Assembly (NCBI GenBank): GCA_002067365.1 | Contig: MVRK01000115.1 | Location: 1-64,000 of the forward strand | Source: Methanosaeta sp. PtaU1.Bin060 | Lineage (GTDB): Archaea; Halobacteriota; Methanosarcinia; Methanotrichales; Methanotrichaceae | Reading direction: 5' to 3' | Length of the DNA: 64,000 nt | Shown here: piece after piece, positions 8,030 to 16,060 of the stretch | Position numbering within the stretch: position 1 is the stretch's first letter | How the letters are laid out: each line of letters begins with the position of its first letter | Notes under the pieces: generated by a model | The model's input: only the letters and a program-made list of their open reading frames with translations | Databases searched by the model: none | Told to the model about the DNA's origin: nothing | Program-made: the position numbers and the translations under genes

Positions 8030-8190
8030 CTCTACTCACCTGTCCTTTCGCGATATAATTTTATTACCCGTTGTACCAGGTGAAGACTTCAGAAAACAGA
8101 ATCAATATTATAAGGACGATTTTGTAGCCCTTACCTGCTCGCCATCTCCTGCAAGCCGCTTCAGCATAGTGATTTTTGCTGTGGCTTAAT

Positions 8191-8504
8191 GGCGGGCGCG
8201 CCAGCGGTTGCCAGCAGGCTTGCCTGCCAGTTTATCCAGGAGCTTTCTCATCCCCTTAAACCTGTAAGCGACAGTTACCCGCAGTGGGTTTGCTCCCTTC
8301 CGGGCCTGAACCGGTGCCTGCAATTATGGTACATAAGCCTGCCTTCAGGAAGGCCCATGGACCGATGCTATCCCTACAGGACGGAGAATCATTGTCCGCA
8401 GCTGGACTGAGCATGCAGCGCCCAGTGTCTTCCGTCAGCTTCGCCCCCCGCTTATCGACGATTTCGGGTTACAGGTGACGCCGAACCACCCAGACTGCCC
8501 GCCA
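8191..8504 (-). ncRNA. ffs: Signal recognition particle 7S RNA
   Basis: Read on the minus strand, the 5' segment GGCGGGC pairs with GCCCGCC at the 3' end (helix 5 closure). The Alu-domain signature GGTTCGGCGTC...CCTGTAACCCGAAA follows near the 5' end. The S-domain helix 8 core CCGGAAGGGAGCA is near residue 210. The length of about 314 nt suits archaeal SRP RNA. It binds SRP54 and SRP19 to target nascent membrane proteins. A TATA box about 25-30 bp upstream supports the 5' end. Exact termini are approximate. Confidence 0.93.
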
Positions 8505-8526
8505 CTTTTAACATTGAGTTGAGCAG

Positions 8527-8535
8527 CTATAAACC
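8527..8535 (-). promoter_or_regulatory. TATA box of the SRP RNA gene
   Basis: GGTTTATAG on the minus strand lies about 25-30 bp upstream of the inferred SRP RNA 5' end, the archaeal TBP spacing. The divergent wHTH gene starts at 8562, so both promoters are packed into under 60 bp. Confidence 0.6.
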
Positions 8536-8561
8536 TAACGCAATAGGAGTGGACAAATTTC

Positions 8562-8816
8562 ATGGAAGAAGACTTGGCAAGCAACATAGGCTTCATCATG
8601 GGAAACAAGCAGCGCCAACGGATCGTCCAGGTCCTCGGCTCCAAGGGAAAGATGGCCTCTGAGAAGATAGCGAAGGTCGAGCACCTGCCGCTGCTTCCCG
8701 TGAAGAAGCTCCTGGAAGAGATGGCCAAAAGAAAGATAGTCTCTGAGGAGGGCGGCGTCTGGTGCCTGACCGAATCCGGCCTTGAGATCGAGAAGGAGAT
8801 GAAGAAGAGGACCTGA
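8562..8816 (+). CDS. Small winged-helix transcriptional regulator
   Basis: 84 aa. NKQRQRIVQVLGSKGKMASEKIAKVEHLPLLPVKKLLEEMAKRKIVSEEGGVWCLTESGLE reads as a single ArsR/MarR-like winged helix with no ligand domain. GGAG lies 12 bp upstream of the ATG. The nitroreductase gene follows after 7 bp, so the two probably form an operon. Similar stand-alone wHTH proteins are common in methanogens; the target is unknown. Confidence 0.75.
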   Translation: MEEDLASNIGFIMGNKQRQRIVQVLGSKGKMASEKIAKVEHLPLLPVKKLLEEMAKRKIVSEEGGVWCLTESGLEIEKEMKKRT

Positions 8817-8823
8817 GGCAAAA

Positions 8824-9330
8824 ATGGATCTCATGGAGGCCATCCGAGGCCGCAGGAGCATCCGGAGCTTCCTGGATCGCCCCGTCGAGGATGAGAAGCT
8901 TCAGGCGGTCCTTGAGGCCGGACGCCTCGCCCCGTCCGCGAGAAATATGCAGGACTGGCGGTTCATAGTAGTAAAAGATGAACCGACGCGCCACCGTCTC
9001 GCGGAAGCTGCCAGGAAACAGGCATTCGTGGGGCAGGCCCCTGTGGTGATAGCCGCATGCGGCACATCCGACCTCGTCATGACATGCGGCCAGCCAGCTT
9101 ACGCCATAGATGTCGCCATCGCCGTCGATCACATGACCCTGGCCGCCTTCTCTCTGGGCCTTGGAACCTGCTGGATCGGAGCCTTCTACGAGGACCAGGT
9201 CAAGGAGATCCTGGGAGTGCCCGAGAGCGCGAGGGTTGTGGCGCTGCTGCCTCTGGGCTATCCCGCCGAACCGCCGCGCCAAACGCCTCGCAACAACCTG
9301 GTGGATATTGTGGCCTACGAGAGCTGGTGA
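8824..9330 (+). CDS. Nitroreductase-family FMN oxidoreductase
   Basis: 168 aa. The N-terminal signature RGRRSIRSFLDRPVEDEKLQAVLEAGRLAPSARNMQDWRF is the FMN-binding start of the nitroreductase fold, and the C-terminal half carries GLGTCWIGAFYEDQVKEILGVPESARVVALLPLGYP. Such enzymes transfer hydride from NAD(P)H to FMN and then to diverse acceptors; the substrate here is unknown. GAGG lies just before the start. Its 3' end overlaps the convergent phosphoribulokinase gene by 16 bp. Confidence 0.9.
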   Translation: MDLMEAIRGRRSIRSFLDRPVEDEKLQAVLEAGRLAPSARNMQDWRFIVVKDEPTRHRLAEAARKQAFVGQAPVVIAACGTSDLVMTCGQPAYAIDVAIAVDHMTLAAFSLGLGTCWIGAFYEDQVKEILGVPESARVVALLPLGYPAEPPRQTPRNNLVDIVAYESW

Positions 9331-10295
9331 TCTCCCAAGAGGTGTTCGAGCTTCTCGATGCCGCTCCAGGTCAGAATGAGCTGAGCTAGACCTATCGCAT
9401 TGACATACTCCTCGCTGCGATCGCTGATGACGGTCTCGGCCCCAAGGCTGTCGCAGAGCTTCTTCTCCAGATCGGCGACCATCGTCTGGTGAACCTCGCC
9501 ATCTATGGTCATGACTCCGACCTTCTTGCCGTAGTAATCGTCGCGCTCGAAATCGATGGAAAACTCATGCTCCGCAGTGCGAAGGATCTTGCTCAGGTCT
9601 ATGGTCAGATCCACCTTCGAGACGGGCTGCTTCAGCATCTTCTGAATTAGCCTGACAGAATACCACTCCGGCCTCAGGCCGTTCTCCAGGAGCGAGGGCT
9701 GAAACCTCGAATCCTGAATCTTGATCACTATCTCCGCGTAGATCTTCTGAATATCGATGTAGAGCTTGTAGTCGGGCTCGCGCTGCAGGATCTCCGCCAT
9801 CACCTGCTGTGGGTTGTAGCCTCTCTCGCCCACATCACGGCGCACCTTCCAGAGGCGCTTGACATGTCGCGATGGATCTACGAAGATCTTGATGTCGATC
9901 GCGTTTCGCAGCCGCTCTGTGTAAAAGGGGTGCAGGCCCTCGACGATGATCACGGGCCTCGGGCCGAAGGGCACAGTCCCACTGATCTCGCCGATAGAGT
10001 GATCATAAACTGGCTTTTGCACAGTCTCGCCGCGACGCAGAGCCTCCAGGTGATCTGCCAGAAGGTCCAGATGGTTGGCATCGGGGTTAAGAGGTGTTAT
10101 CCCCAGCTCCTTGCGCTGCTTTCTGTCCAGGCTGTGGTAATCGTCCATGGAAAAGGATGCAGTCATCTCATCGCCGAGCATCCTCCTGATGCCGCGCGAG
10201 ATCGTGGTCTTTCCCGAGCCGCTGTCTCCTGCTATCCCGATGACGAATACCCTGCCGGATTCTCGTATCCTATCCATGAGCGATTTCATAACCAT
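9315..10295 (-). CDS. prk: Phosphoribulokinase, methanogen type
   Basis: 326 aa. Walker A GDSGSGKT (23-30), DDYHSLDRKQRKELGITPLNPDANH, the YDHS motif (97-100) and VIIVEGLHPFY are the phosphoribulokinase pattern. It would phosphorylate ribulose 5-phosphate to ribulose 1,5-bisphosphate with ATP. In methanogens PRK acts with form III RuBisCO in the reductive hexulose-phosphate pathway (established for Methanospirillum); no RuBisCO is in this window. Start ATG 10295 has AAGGTG 6 bp upstream; the frame extends to 10433 but that part lacks PRK sequence. A uridine kinase-like relative is the main alternative. Confidence 0.88.
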   Translation of the reverse strand: MVMKSLMDRIRESGRVFVIGIAGDSGSGKTTISRGIRRMLGDEMTASFSMDDYHSLDRKQRKELGITPLNPDANHLDLLADHLEALRRGETVQKPVYDHSIGEISGTVPFGPRPVIIVEGLHPFYTERLRNAIDIKIFVDPSRHVKRLWKVRRDVGERGYNPQQVMAEILQREPDYKLYIDIQKIYAEIVIKIQDSRFQPSLLENGLRPEWYSVRLIQKMLKQPVSKVDLTIDLSKILRTAEHEFSIDFERDDYYGKKVGVMTIDGEVHQTMVADLEKKLCDSLGAETVISDRSEEYVNAIGLAQLILTWSGIEKLEHLLGDHQLS

Positions 10296-10339
10296 AGAAC
10301 GCACCTTTGAATTAAAATTGATTGAGCTTGAAGGGCTTA

Positions 10340-10354
10340 AGGTTAACTTAACCT
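10340..10354. promoter_or_regulatory. Inverted repeat upstream of phosphoribulokinase gene
   Basis: AGGTTAA-C-TTAACCT is a perfect 7-bp inverted repeat 45 bp upstream of the PRK start, on the upstream side of an AT-rich TATA-like tract. Its position suits a transcription factor operator. No regulator gene is adjacent. Confidence 0.5.
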
Positions 10355-10429
10355 GAGTGCACTGGCGGCTGAGATCGCGTGAAAGTATGCTTTTGGCCCA
10401 AGCTTCGCCAGTGATCCGGTGCAAAGCAC

Positions 10430-11089
10430 TCAATTCCTCTCTTCTCTTGGACGCTCAGGGCCCCCGATCTTCACCTCAGCGGCCAGGTTCTTGTTTGCCA
10501 GGTTCCTGGCATGAACCGCCGGGAGGGCCACTACGTCGTCCTCAGAAAGGCGGTAATTCCTCCCGTCCACCCCCACGAAGACGGGAACGCTCTCAAGCAT
10601 CCTCACCACCTCGTACTCCGCAGACGCCCCAGCATTCGCTGGCTTTTCTGTATGGGACAGATGGGCGAGGATAGTCTCGCGCCCTCTCATGATGGCCAAT
10701 AGAAGGCTGCGGTATATCTCCTCCTCCTCCTCTGTCATCCCCTGGACATCATCCTGAGATGCGGAACGCGCGTTCCTGACTGCTTTTCGAACGATCTTCT
10801 TCATCCTCTGGTCGATGAGCTTATTCATGCTGTTCTTCTCGCTCTTGAGGGTGTCCTGGAGAATTTGAGCCTCCACGCCGTACGGGTCCAGCACAGCCGA
10901 GAGCTCCTGAGTCAGACTGACAAGATAGGCTCCAACCTGCCGGTAAAAGTCCTTCTCAAGGTGCTGAAGCTCAGCGGTCTTCCGCTCATCCCGAAGCGTG
11001 TTGGCCAGATCCAATCTAAATCCCTCGCAGCGATGTGCGCTGATCTCTCCCCTCGAAATGCCAGATATCAGGGCCTCATGCAGTCGCAT
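10430..11089 (-). CDS. Archaeal GINS complex subunit (Gins51-like)
   Basis: 219 aa. The N-terminal helical region (about 15-140, including LQHLEKDFYRQVGAYLVSLTQEL) and a small C-terminal beta domain (VPVFVGVDGRNYRLSEDDVVALPAVHARNLANKNLA) match the A-B domain order of archaeal Gins51. It belongs to the replicative CMG complex with MCM and the GINS-associated nuclease. It lies 39 bp downstream of priS, the conserved archaeal gins-priS pairing that supports the assignment. It has no clear ribosome-binding site. Confidence 0.85.
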   Translation of the reverse strand: MRLHEALISGISRGEISAHRCEGFRLDLANTLRDERKTAELQHLEKDFYRQVGAYLVSLTQELSAVLDPYGVEAQILQDTLKSEKNSMNKLIDQRMKKIVRKAVRNARSASQDDVQGMTEEEEEIYRSLLLAIMRGRETILAHLSHTEKPANAGASAEYEVVRMLESVPVFVGVDGRNYRLSEDDVVALPAVHARNLANKNLAAEVKIGGPERPREERN

Positions 11090-11128
11090 CAGATCCAGAA
11101 ATCTGATATCATTAACATCATTACTGCA

Positions 11129-12334
11129 CTAAAACTTTGCCCGAGCCTCTGCCACGCCCCGAGCCGTGAGGAAGACTGCCAAGTGCATCGGCACTTCTGC
11201 CTCACCCTCTGCCAGGCGATAGCTCTGTCCCCTCATCTCTGTGCTGAAGGGCTTCATAATCTCGATTGACATTGGCTCGTCTCCGAAGACGACGGCATCC
11301 TGAAGGGGATCGAACTCCTCCAGGCTCGCCATTGTCAGCGGCGTTACCCGCAGTCCTGAGCCCCCGTGCAGGCTCCCCGGGCAGCGGATCAGCCTGCGCA
11401 CATCCGCTGTGACAGGCTCGTCCGTCTCGCCACGCTCCTCATCCAGGCTGAAGCCCATCTTCACGCCCTCGCTGTCCAGATACTCCACCAAAAGCTTCTT
11501 CCAGATGCCCGAGCTGCCTCGGAAGAGGTCGAGATTTCCCCGGCGTATCTCCTCAGGAACGCTCTCCTTCAATATGCTCCTGTAAAAGCTGGTCGCCCTT
11601 TTTGGCCCTATTCCCTTGCTCCGAGTCAGTATTTTCACCGCCTCTTTCTCATCGAGGCTGCGCAGGTTGTTCACGAATGAGCCTATGGAGCGATTGATCC
11701 TTTTTCCCCAGCCTGCTGCACCTTCGGCGGGCGCTCTAAGTCTGGATGCCCTCTCTCCACCGCTCTCGCCTTCGAGAGGTGCCTCGCAGATGAACCTTTC
11801 CATAGACAGGCCCCTGCCAGCGAGATAATCCACGATCTCCCGTCGTTCGCTGCTTCCTATAGTCAGAACCCTCGTATCCCTGACGTGGATATGGTATCCT
11901 CGTCCGCCTGAGAAGACAACGCTGAGGTTCTTCTCGGCGAAGCCGAAATCGGACGTGAGAAAACCCAGCAGCTTCAATGTCTCCTTCTTCACGAGGCCCA
12001 GCATCTCGCCATAGGATCTCGGAGCATTTCGCAGATGATCTGCATCAAGGTCGAAGATCAGATCGGCACCTTTCCAGATCTTCTCCTTCATCGTGGGCGC
12101 TCCGGGCCGCTCGTAATATGCGGCTGAATGGTAGACATGAGCGGGCACCATGCTGCGAACATAGTCCGCCAGCTCGCCGCGGGCGAGGAAGGACTTGTGG
12201 CGGCGCATGCCTATATCGTCGAAGAGGATGAAGCCCCACTCACGTGCCTCCATTTCCGGCGGCGTCTCCAGGGATGTCTTGAGGTAGTACTCCCTGAACT
12301 TCGAGGTCAGGAAATATCTGGTCAGGGCGTTCAG
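11129..12334 (-). CDS. priS: DNA primase small (catalytic) subunit, apparent CTG start
   Basis: Synthesises RNA/DNA primers together with PriL. The catalytic aspartates are in DLIFDLDADH (about D95 and D97), with SGGRGYHIHV and RRLIRCPGSLHGGSG as further primase motifs. The conserved N-terminus (LTRYFLTSKFREYYLKTSLETPPE) lies upstream of the first ATG (12253), so an ATG start would remove 27 conserved residues. That frame has no ATG, GTG or TTG between its upstream TGA and 12253. A CTG at 12334 is preceded by AGAGGAGG at 7 bp, and it overlaps the stop of a 20-codon ORF as CTGA. Length from CTG is 401 aa. A +1 frameshift from that short ORF is the alternative. Confidence 0.88.
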   Translation of the reverse strand: MNALTRYFLTSKFREYYLKTSLETPPEMEAREWGFILFDDIGMRRHKSFLARGELADYVRSMVPAHVYHSAAYYERPGAPTMKEKIWKGADLIFDLDADHLRNAPRSYGEMLGLVKKETLKLLGFLTSDFGFAEKNLSVVFSGGRGYHIHVRDTRVLTIGSSERREIVDYLAGRGLSMERFICEAPLEGESGGERASRLRAPAEGAAGWGKRINRSIGSFVNNLRSLDEKEAVKILTRSKGIGPKRATSFYRSILKESVPEEIRRGNLDLFRGSSGIWKKLLVEYLDSEGVKMGFSLDEERGETDEPVTADVRRLIRCPGSLHGGSGLRVTPLTMASLEEFDPLQDAVVFGDEPMSIEIMKPFSTEMRGQSYRLAEGEAEVPMHLAVFLTARGVAEARAKF

Positions 12335-12393
12335 GCTGAATCCTCCTCTGGGCGAGATCGAGTCGTCTCAAGCGGCCTGTAAGTCTCAACCAT
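12331..12393 (-). CDS. 20-codon ORF overlapping the priS start
   Basis: ATG 12393 has the Shine-Dalgarno sequence GAGGTGG 5 bp upstream, begins MVETYRPLETTRSRPEEDSA and stops with a TGA that overlaps the proposed CTG start of priS. It could be a leader peptide that couples priS translation to the upstream nitrilase gene, or the true N-terminus joined to priS by a frameshift. Confidence 0.4.
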   Translation of the reverse strand: MVETYRPLETTRSRPEEDSA

Positions 12394-12403
12394 CTCGACC
12401 ACC

Positions 12404-13126
12404 TCAGTAGACCTCCGGCCTCCTGTCGGAGAGACAGGGTAGAGAGTGCCTCACAGCATCGCGTTCCTCCAGGTCGATCTCGCCGAAGATCACCGTCTCT
12501 CCGGGCCCTGCCTCTGCCTGCACGCCGCCACCTGCGTCCACGATGATTGATGTCCCGCCCTCTGAATAGTTGCAGGCCAGGTGAGGGATCTGGTTCTCGA
12601 TCGCCCTGGCGATGCATAGCACTCTCCATTGCTCTATGCGGGATGCGGGAAACTGCGCCACTGTGATCAGGAAGTCGGCGCCCTTGAGCGCCAGAGCCCG
12701 CGCGACCTCGGGAAAGCGCAGATCGTAGCAGACCTCCAGGCCCGCCATCCCCCACGGCGTTGCCACGGGCGAGATGAAGTCGCCGCCATCGAAGTGCTCC
12801 TTCTCGACGCCGAAGGGATGGATCTTGGGCCGCAGATCGAGGCTCTCCGAATCGAGGCAGAACCCCAGGTTTTGTCTGCCGCTGCGAATCGAGCCTGCGA
12901 TCAGGCAGCTGTGCTCGCGTGCCAGAGCCCTGAAGGGTTCAAGAGATGGATAGGGAACTGCATCATCCGCTTCAGTTGCATAGCAGAAGCCCGTCAGGAA
13001 TAGCTCTGGATAGACCAGGATCTCGGCTCCTCTGCCGATGGCCGAGCGAGCAAGCTCCAGGGCCCTTCGCAGGTTCTCCTCCCGGCCGCAGGGCTCGACA
13101 TAAAGCTGGATGCAGGCGGCACGCAT
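12404..13126 (-). CDS. Carbon-nitrogen hydrolase (nitrilase superfamily)
   Basis: 240 aa. The Glu-Lys-Cys catalytic triad is visible: YPELFLTGF (E41), LRPKIHPFG (K101) and EVCYDLRFPE (C133). The family hydrolyses omega-amides, N-carbamoyl compounds or nitriles; the substrate cannot be read from the sequence. It is first in a likely minus-strand unit with the 20-codon ORF, priS and gins. Confidence 0.9.
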   Translation of the reverse strand: MRAACIQLYVEPCGREENLRRALELARSAIGRGAEILVYPELFLTGFCYATEADDAVPYPSLEPFRALAREHSCLIAGSIRSGRQNLGFCLDSESLDLRPKIHPFGVEKEHFDGGDFISPVATPWGMAGLEVCYDLRFPEVARALALKGADFLITVAQFPASRIEQWRVLCIARAIENQIPHLACNYSEGGTSIIVDAGGGVQAEAGPGETVIFGEIDLEERDAVRHSLPCLSDRRPEVY

Positions 13127-13178
13127 GATAAAAAGAGGGCAAGTTCGTATATATTAAGATAGATACACCCTGGTTCGA

Positions 13179-13976
13179 ATGAGCCAGATCTCCAAGAAGC
13201 GCGTCTACGAGATCCTGGAGGCCACAGAGCCTGAGGACCCTGCGGCAGATGTGGTGAACTTCCTCCTCATGCTCCTGGTGGTCTTAAACGTCATCGCCGT
13301 CATCCTGGAGACAGTGGAGACGATTTACCTCCACTATAGAATCGCTTTCCAGTACTTCAGCGACATCTCGATAGCAGTATTCACCATAGAATACCTGCTG
13401 AGGGTATGGTCCTGTGATGTGGATGTGAAGTACAACGGCGCTTTTGCGGGCAGGCTGAGGTACGCCCTGACGCCATTGATGCTCATCGATCTCATGGTCA
13501 TCCTTCCATCCTACATCATCTTCGCCTTTCCCCAGGACCACAGGCTTCTGCGCAGCCTGAGGGTCTTCTGGAGCTTCAGGCTTCTCAAGCTCAGCAGGTA
13601 CTCTGAATCGCTTCAGACGATAGTGGATGTGATTAAGGCGACGCAGCGGGAGCTGGCGATGAGCGTCTTCGCCATAGTCTTCTTCATGGTCCTCTCCTCC
13701 ACCATCATCTACTTCCTGGAGCACGACGCCCAGCCCGAGGGCTTCCCCAGCATCCCAGCCACCATGTGGTGGGCGATCCTGATAATGACCACGATAGGCA
13801 CAAATGTCTATCCCGTCACTATCCCCGGGAAGGTCATAGGCGGCCTGATAATAGTATTAGGAGTGGCCACCTTCGCCCTCCCGACATCCATCCTCACATC
13901 GGGGTTCGTGGACGAGCTTTCGAAGAAACGCTCAGAGCGAGCCTCAGAGGATCTCCAAAAGAAGAGGGAAGGCTGA
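13179..13976 (+). CDS. Voltage-gated-type ion channel with atypical selectivity filter
   Basis: 265 aa, six membrane segments plus pore. The S1 segment is near 27-48. The S4 helix is RLLRSLRVFWSFRLLKLSR (about 122-140), with basic residues every third position. The pore helix WWAILIMTT is followed by the filter TTIGTN-VYP (204-211). Canonical K+ channels have TTVGYGDVYP, so the key GYG is absent and the filter is one residue shorter. Flanking residues (PVT..GK) are conserved, so this is a real channel with altered selectivity or a mutated one. A TATA-like sequence about 25-30 bp upstream and no Shine-Dalgarno suggest a leaderless transcript. Confidence 0.88.
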   Translation: MSQISKKRVYEILEATEPEDPAADVVNFLLMLLVVLNVIAVILETVETIYLHYRIAFQYFSDISIAVFTIEYLLRVWSCDVDVKYNGAFAGRLRYALTPLMLIDLMVILPSYIIFAFPQDHRLLRSLRVFWSFRLLKLSRYSESLQTIVDVIKATQRELAMSVFAIVFFMVLSSTIIYFLEHDAQPEGFPSIPATMWWAILIMTTIGTNVYPVTIPGKVIGGLIIVLGVATFALPTSILTSGFVDELSKKRSERASEDLQKKREG

Positions 13977-14031
13977 TCTTTGAAGAGGTCCGCTCATCGA
14001 GAAATCGGGCAGAAACAGCCCTTATTTCGCT

Positions 14032-14463
14032 CTAGGCAGTCGCCTTCTCCTTCTTCGCCACCCGGATATACTCTATAACAGTCTCGGGATAGTTGCCTGT
14101 CGCATCCTTCTCAAGGTACTTGATCATGTCCCAGACATTGAGGAGCGCCACGGATACCCCAGTCAGCGCCTCCATCTCGACCCCAGTCTTGCCGACTGAT
14201 GTCACAGTGACTGTGGCCTGGATGGTATTGACGCCTATCTCGAACTCCACGTCAACGCCCGTGATGGGAATGGGATGGCATAGAGGAATCAATCTGGGAG
14301 TCTCCTTCACAGCCAGGATAGCTGTCATTCTCGCTGTCGCAAGCACATCCCCTTTCTTCACTCGCCCGGATCTGATTGCCTCGATGGTGCTCTCCATTAG
14401 CCGGATAGAGCCCGCGGCCCTGGCCCTCCGAAAGACGTCAGGCTTTCCTGTGATCTCCACCAT
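14032..14463 (-). CDS. moaC: Cyclic pyranopterin monophosphate synthase
   Basis: 143 aa. MVEITGKPDVFRRARAAGSIRL, PLCHPIPITGVDVEFE and KTGVEMEALTGVSVALLNVWDMIK are MoaC signatures. It converts the MoaA product to cyclic pyranopterin monophosphate in molybdopterin or tungstopterin synthesis. Bacterial MoaC usually carries about a dozen more N-terminal residues; the upstream frame has no standard start, so ATG 14463 is kept. It lies 58 bp downstream of the NAD(P)HX repair gene on the same strand. The moaA partner is at 63 kb. Confidence 0.93.
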   Translation of the reverse strand: MVEITGKPDVFRRARAAGSIRLMESTIEAIRSGRVKKGDVLATARMTAILAVKETPRLIPLCHPIPITGVDVEFEIGVNTIQATVTVTSVGKTGVEMEALTGVSVALLNVWDMIKYLEKDATGNYPETVIEYIRVAKKEKATA

Positions 14464-14521
14464 CCCTGCGAGCCTTTCCGCTTCCTCCGGCTCTTTCTTC
14501 TCTTTCTCTTCTGCCAGGGTC

Positions 14522-15931
14522 TCACAACCTCATGGCCTCTGGGATCTTCTCGATCAGGTCCGTCGCCACCATGCCGAAATCCTTCTCATCACGAACCAGG
14601 TCGCCTGCTCTTCCATTCACAAAAGCAGCTGCCGTTGCTGCTCTCAAAGCTGTCGTCCTGGCATAGAGGGCGGCCGTCACACCCGCCAGGACGTCGCCAG
14701 TGCCTCCCACTGTCATTCCAGCGTTGCCGTTAGTGTTGGCCCTGACTCCATCGCCATCTGTGATCAGATTCGATACGAGATCGATCTTGCCCTTCAGCAG
14801 GACCACCACTCCCTTCTTGCGAGCATAATCCTTCAGGGGCTCGATGCGCTCGCGAAAACCAGCTGTGGAGAGGGAGATGCTGCTTATCCTCTTGAACTCG
14901 CCCACATGAGGTGTGACTATGCCCTTCAGAGGAAGATCGGGCTGCAGGGCGTCGGCATCTATGACCGCCTTCCTGCAGAGGGGCATTATCTCCTTCAGCG
15001 CAGCATGAGTCTCTGGGGCCCTGCCAAGGCCCATGCCCATCACGACCACATCGTGCCTCGGTATCTGGTCCCGTAGGACGTCCAGATCCTCAGGCTGCAG
15101 ATGATCCCCTGAGAGCTCCCTGACTATTAGGTTGGGCGAGAATCCTGCCACAGTCCCGGCTGCACTCCTGGGGGTGGCAACTGTTACCACGTCCGCCCCT
15201 GCTCTCAGGGCTGCAAGGGCTGTGAGGGCTGGAGCGCCCGTGTAGGGGCCGCCGCCTATCACCAGGATCCTTCCGCTCTCGCCCTTGTGGCTCTCAGGCC
15301 TCCGTTTCCCGACGAGCCAGAGGTCGCCGAGGCCCACGAAGAACTCTGCCTCCGGGGGGATGCCGATGTCAGCAACCTTCACCTCGCCTGACATGCCGGT
15401 CTTCGGCCTGTGAAATGTCACTGTGGCACTGGCAGAAACGACCTTGTTGGTCCCAAGGCCGCTTGGGATGTCCACAGCCAGAACAGGCCTGCCGGAGGAG
15501 TTGATGGCATCGATAGCTGCAGCCTCGAGGCCCTTGACCTGGCCGTGGACTCCTGTGCCGAAGATGGCGTCGAGGATGAGATCGCTCTCCTTTAAGGAAA
15601 TGTCTGATGCTTCTCCGACCTCTCTCAGATCGGAGCCCAGGCTCGCCAGGATCTGCCAGTTCCTCTTAGCCTCGTCGGTGGCGATGTCCCTTGAGCGTCC
15701 GAGAAGATAAGTCGTCACCTCGAAGCCTGCCAGATGACGTGCTGCCACAAAAGCATCTCCGCCGTTGTTCCCACGGCCGGCAACAATGGCCACCCTCTTG
15801 CCAGCCGCCCTCGCCCTGACCTCGCGGGCTAGGGCAGCGCCCGCGTTCTCCATGAGCTGCAAGGGCAGCAGGCCGAAGTACTTGCAGTTCATGTCCAGGG
15901 CATTCATCTCTTCAGGCGAGATTGGTCTCAT
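14522..15931 (-). CDS. nnr: Bifunctional NAD(P)HX epimerase / ADP-dependent NAD(P)HX dehydratase
   Basis: 469 aa fusion. The N-terminal YjeF-like epimerase spans about 1-210 (LQLMENAGAALAREV, VAGRGNNGGDAFVAARHL, LDAIFGTGVHG). The C-terminal ribokinase-like dehydratase begins with KGESGRILVIGGGPYTGAPAL and carries NAGMTVGGTGDVLAGV. Together they repair hydrated NAD(P)H. The domain order and length match the usual bifunctional Nnr protein. Confidence 0.95.
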   Translation of the reverse strand: MRPISPEEMNALDMNCKYFGLLPLQLMENAGAALAREVRARAAGKRVAIVAGRGNNGGDAFVAARHLAGFEVTTYLLGRSRDIATDEAKRNWQILASLGSDLREVGEASDISLKESDLILDAIFGTGVHGQVKGLEAAAIDAINSSGRPVLAVDIPSGLGTNKVVSASATVTFHRPKTGMSGEVKVADIGIPPEAEFFVGLGDLWLVGKRRPESHKGESGRILVIGGGPYTGAPALTALAALRAGADVVTVATPRSAAGTVAGFSPNLIVRELSGDHLQPEDLDVLRDQIPRHDVVVMGMGLGRAPETHAALKEIMPLCRKAVIDADALQPDLPLKGIVTPHVGEFKRISSISLSTAGFRERIEPLKDYARKKGVVVLLKGKIDLVSNLITDGDGVRANTNGNAGMTVGGTGDVLAGVTAALYARTTALRAATAAAFVNGRAGDLVRDEKDFGMVATDLIEKIPEAMRL

Positions 15932-16060
15932 GATGTGACCATCGATCTGTTAAGAGATAAATCCGACGTGAGATCCAGGGCGATGTTGATAAAATTTAAT
16001 TCCTCGAATTTCAGAAACAAGAGCTGATGAGCAATTGCAGTGACGATTTTTTGGGGCGTT

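Noticed and set aside
8189-8478. Two short plus-strand frames over 8189-8410 and 8284-8478
   Set aside because: They are the complement of the SRP RNA gene.
10296-10433. N-terminal extension of the phosphoribulokinase frame
   Set aside because: No PRK sequence, and it runs through the inverted repeat and promoter region; ATG 10295 has a good Shine-Dalgarno sequence.
12240-12755. 171-codon minus-strand frame MGDGGPGGLL...
   Set aside because: Arg/Gly-rich shadow of the nitrilase and priS genes in another frame, no domain.
14464-14520. Possible CTG start extending MoaC upstream
   Set aside because: Family alignment suggests some missing N-terminal residues, but the extension is Glu/Lys-rich low complexity and has no ribosome-binding site.
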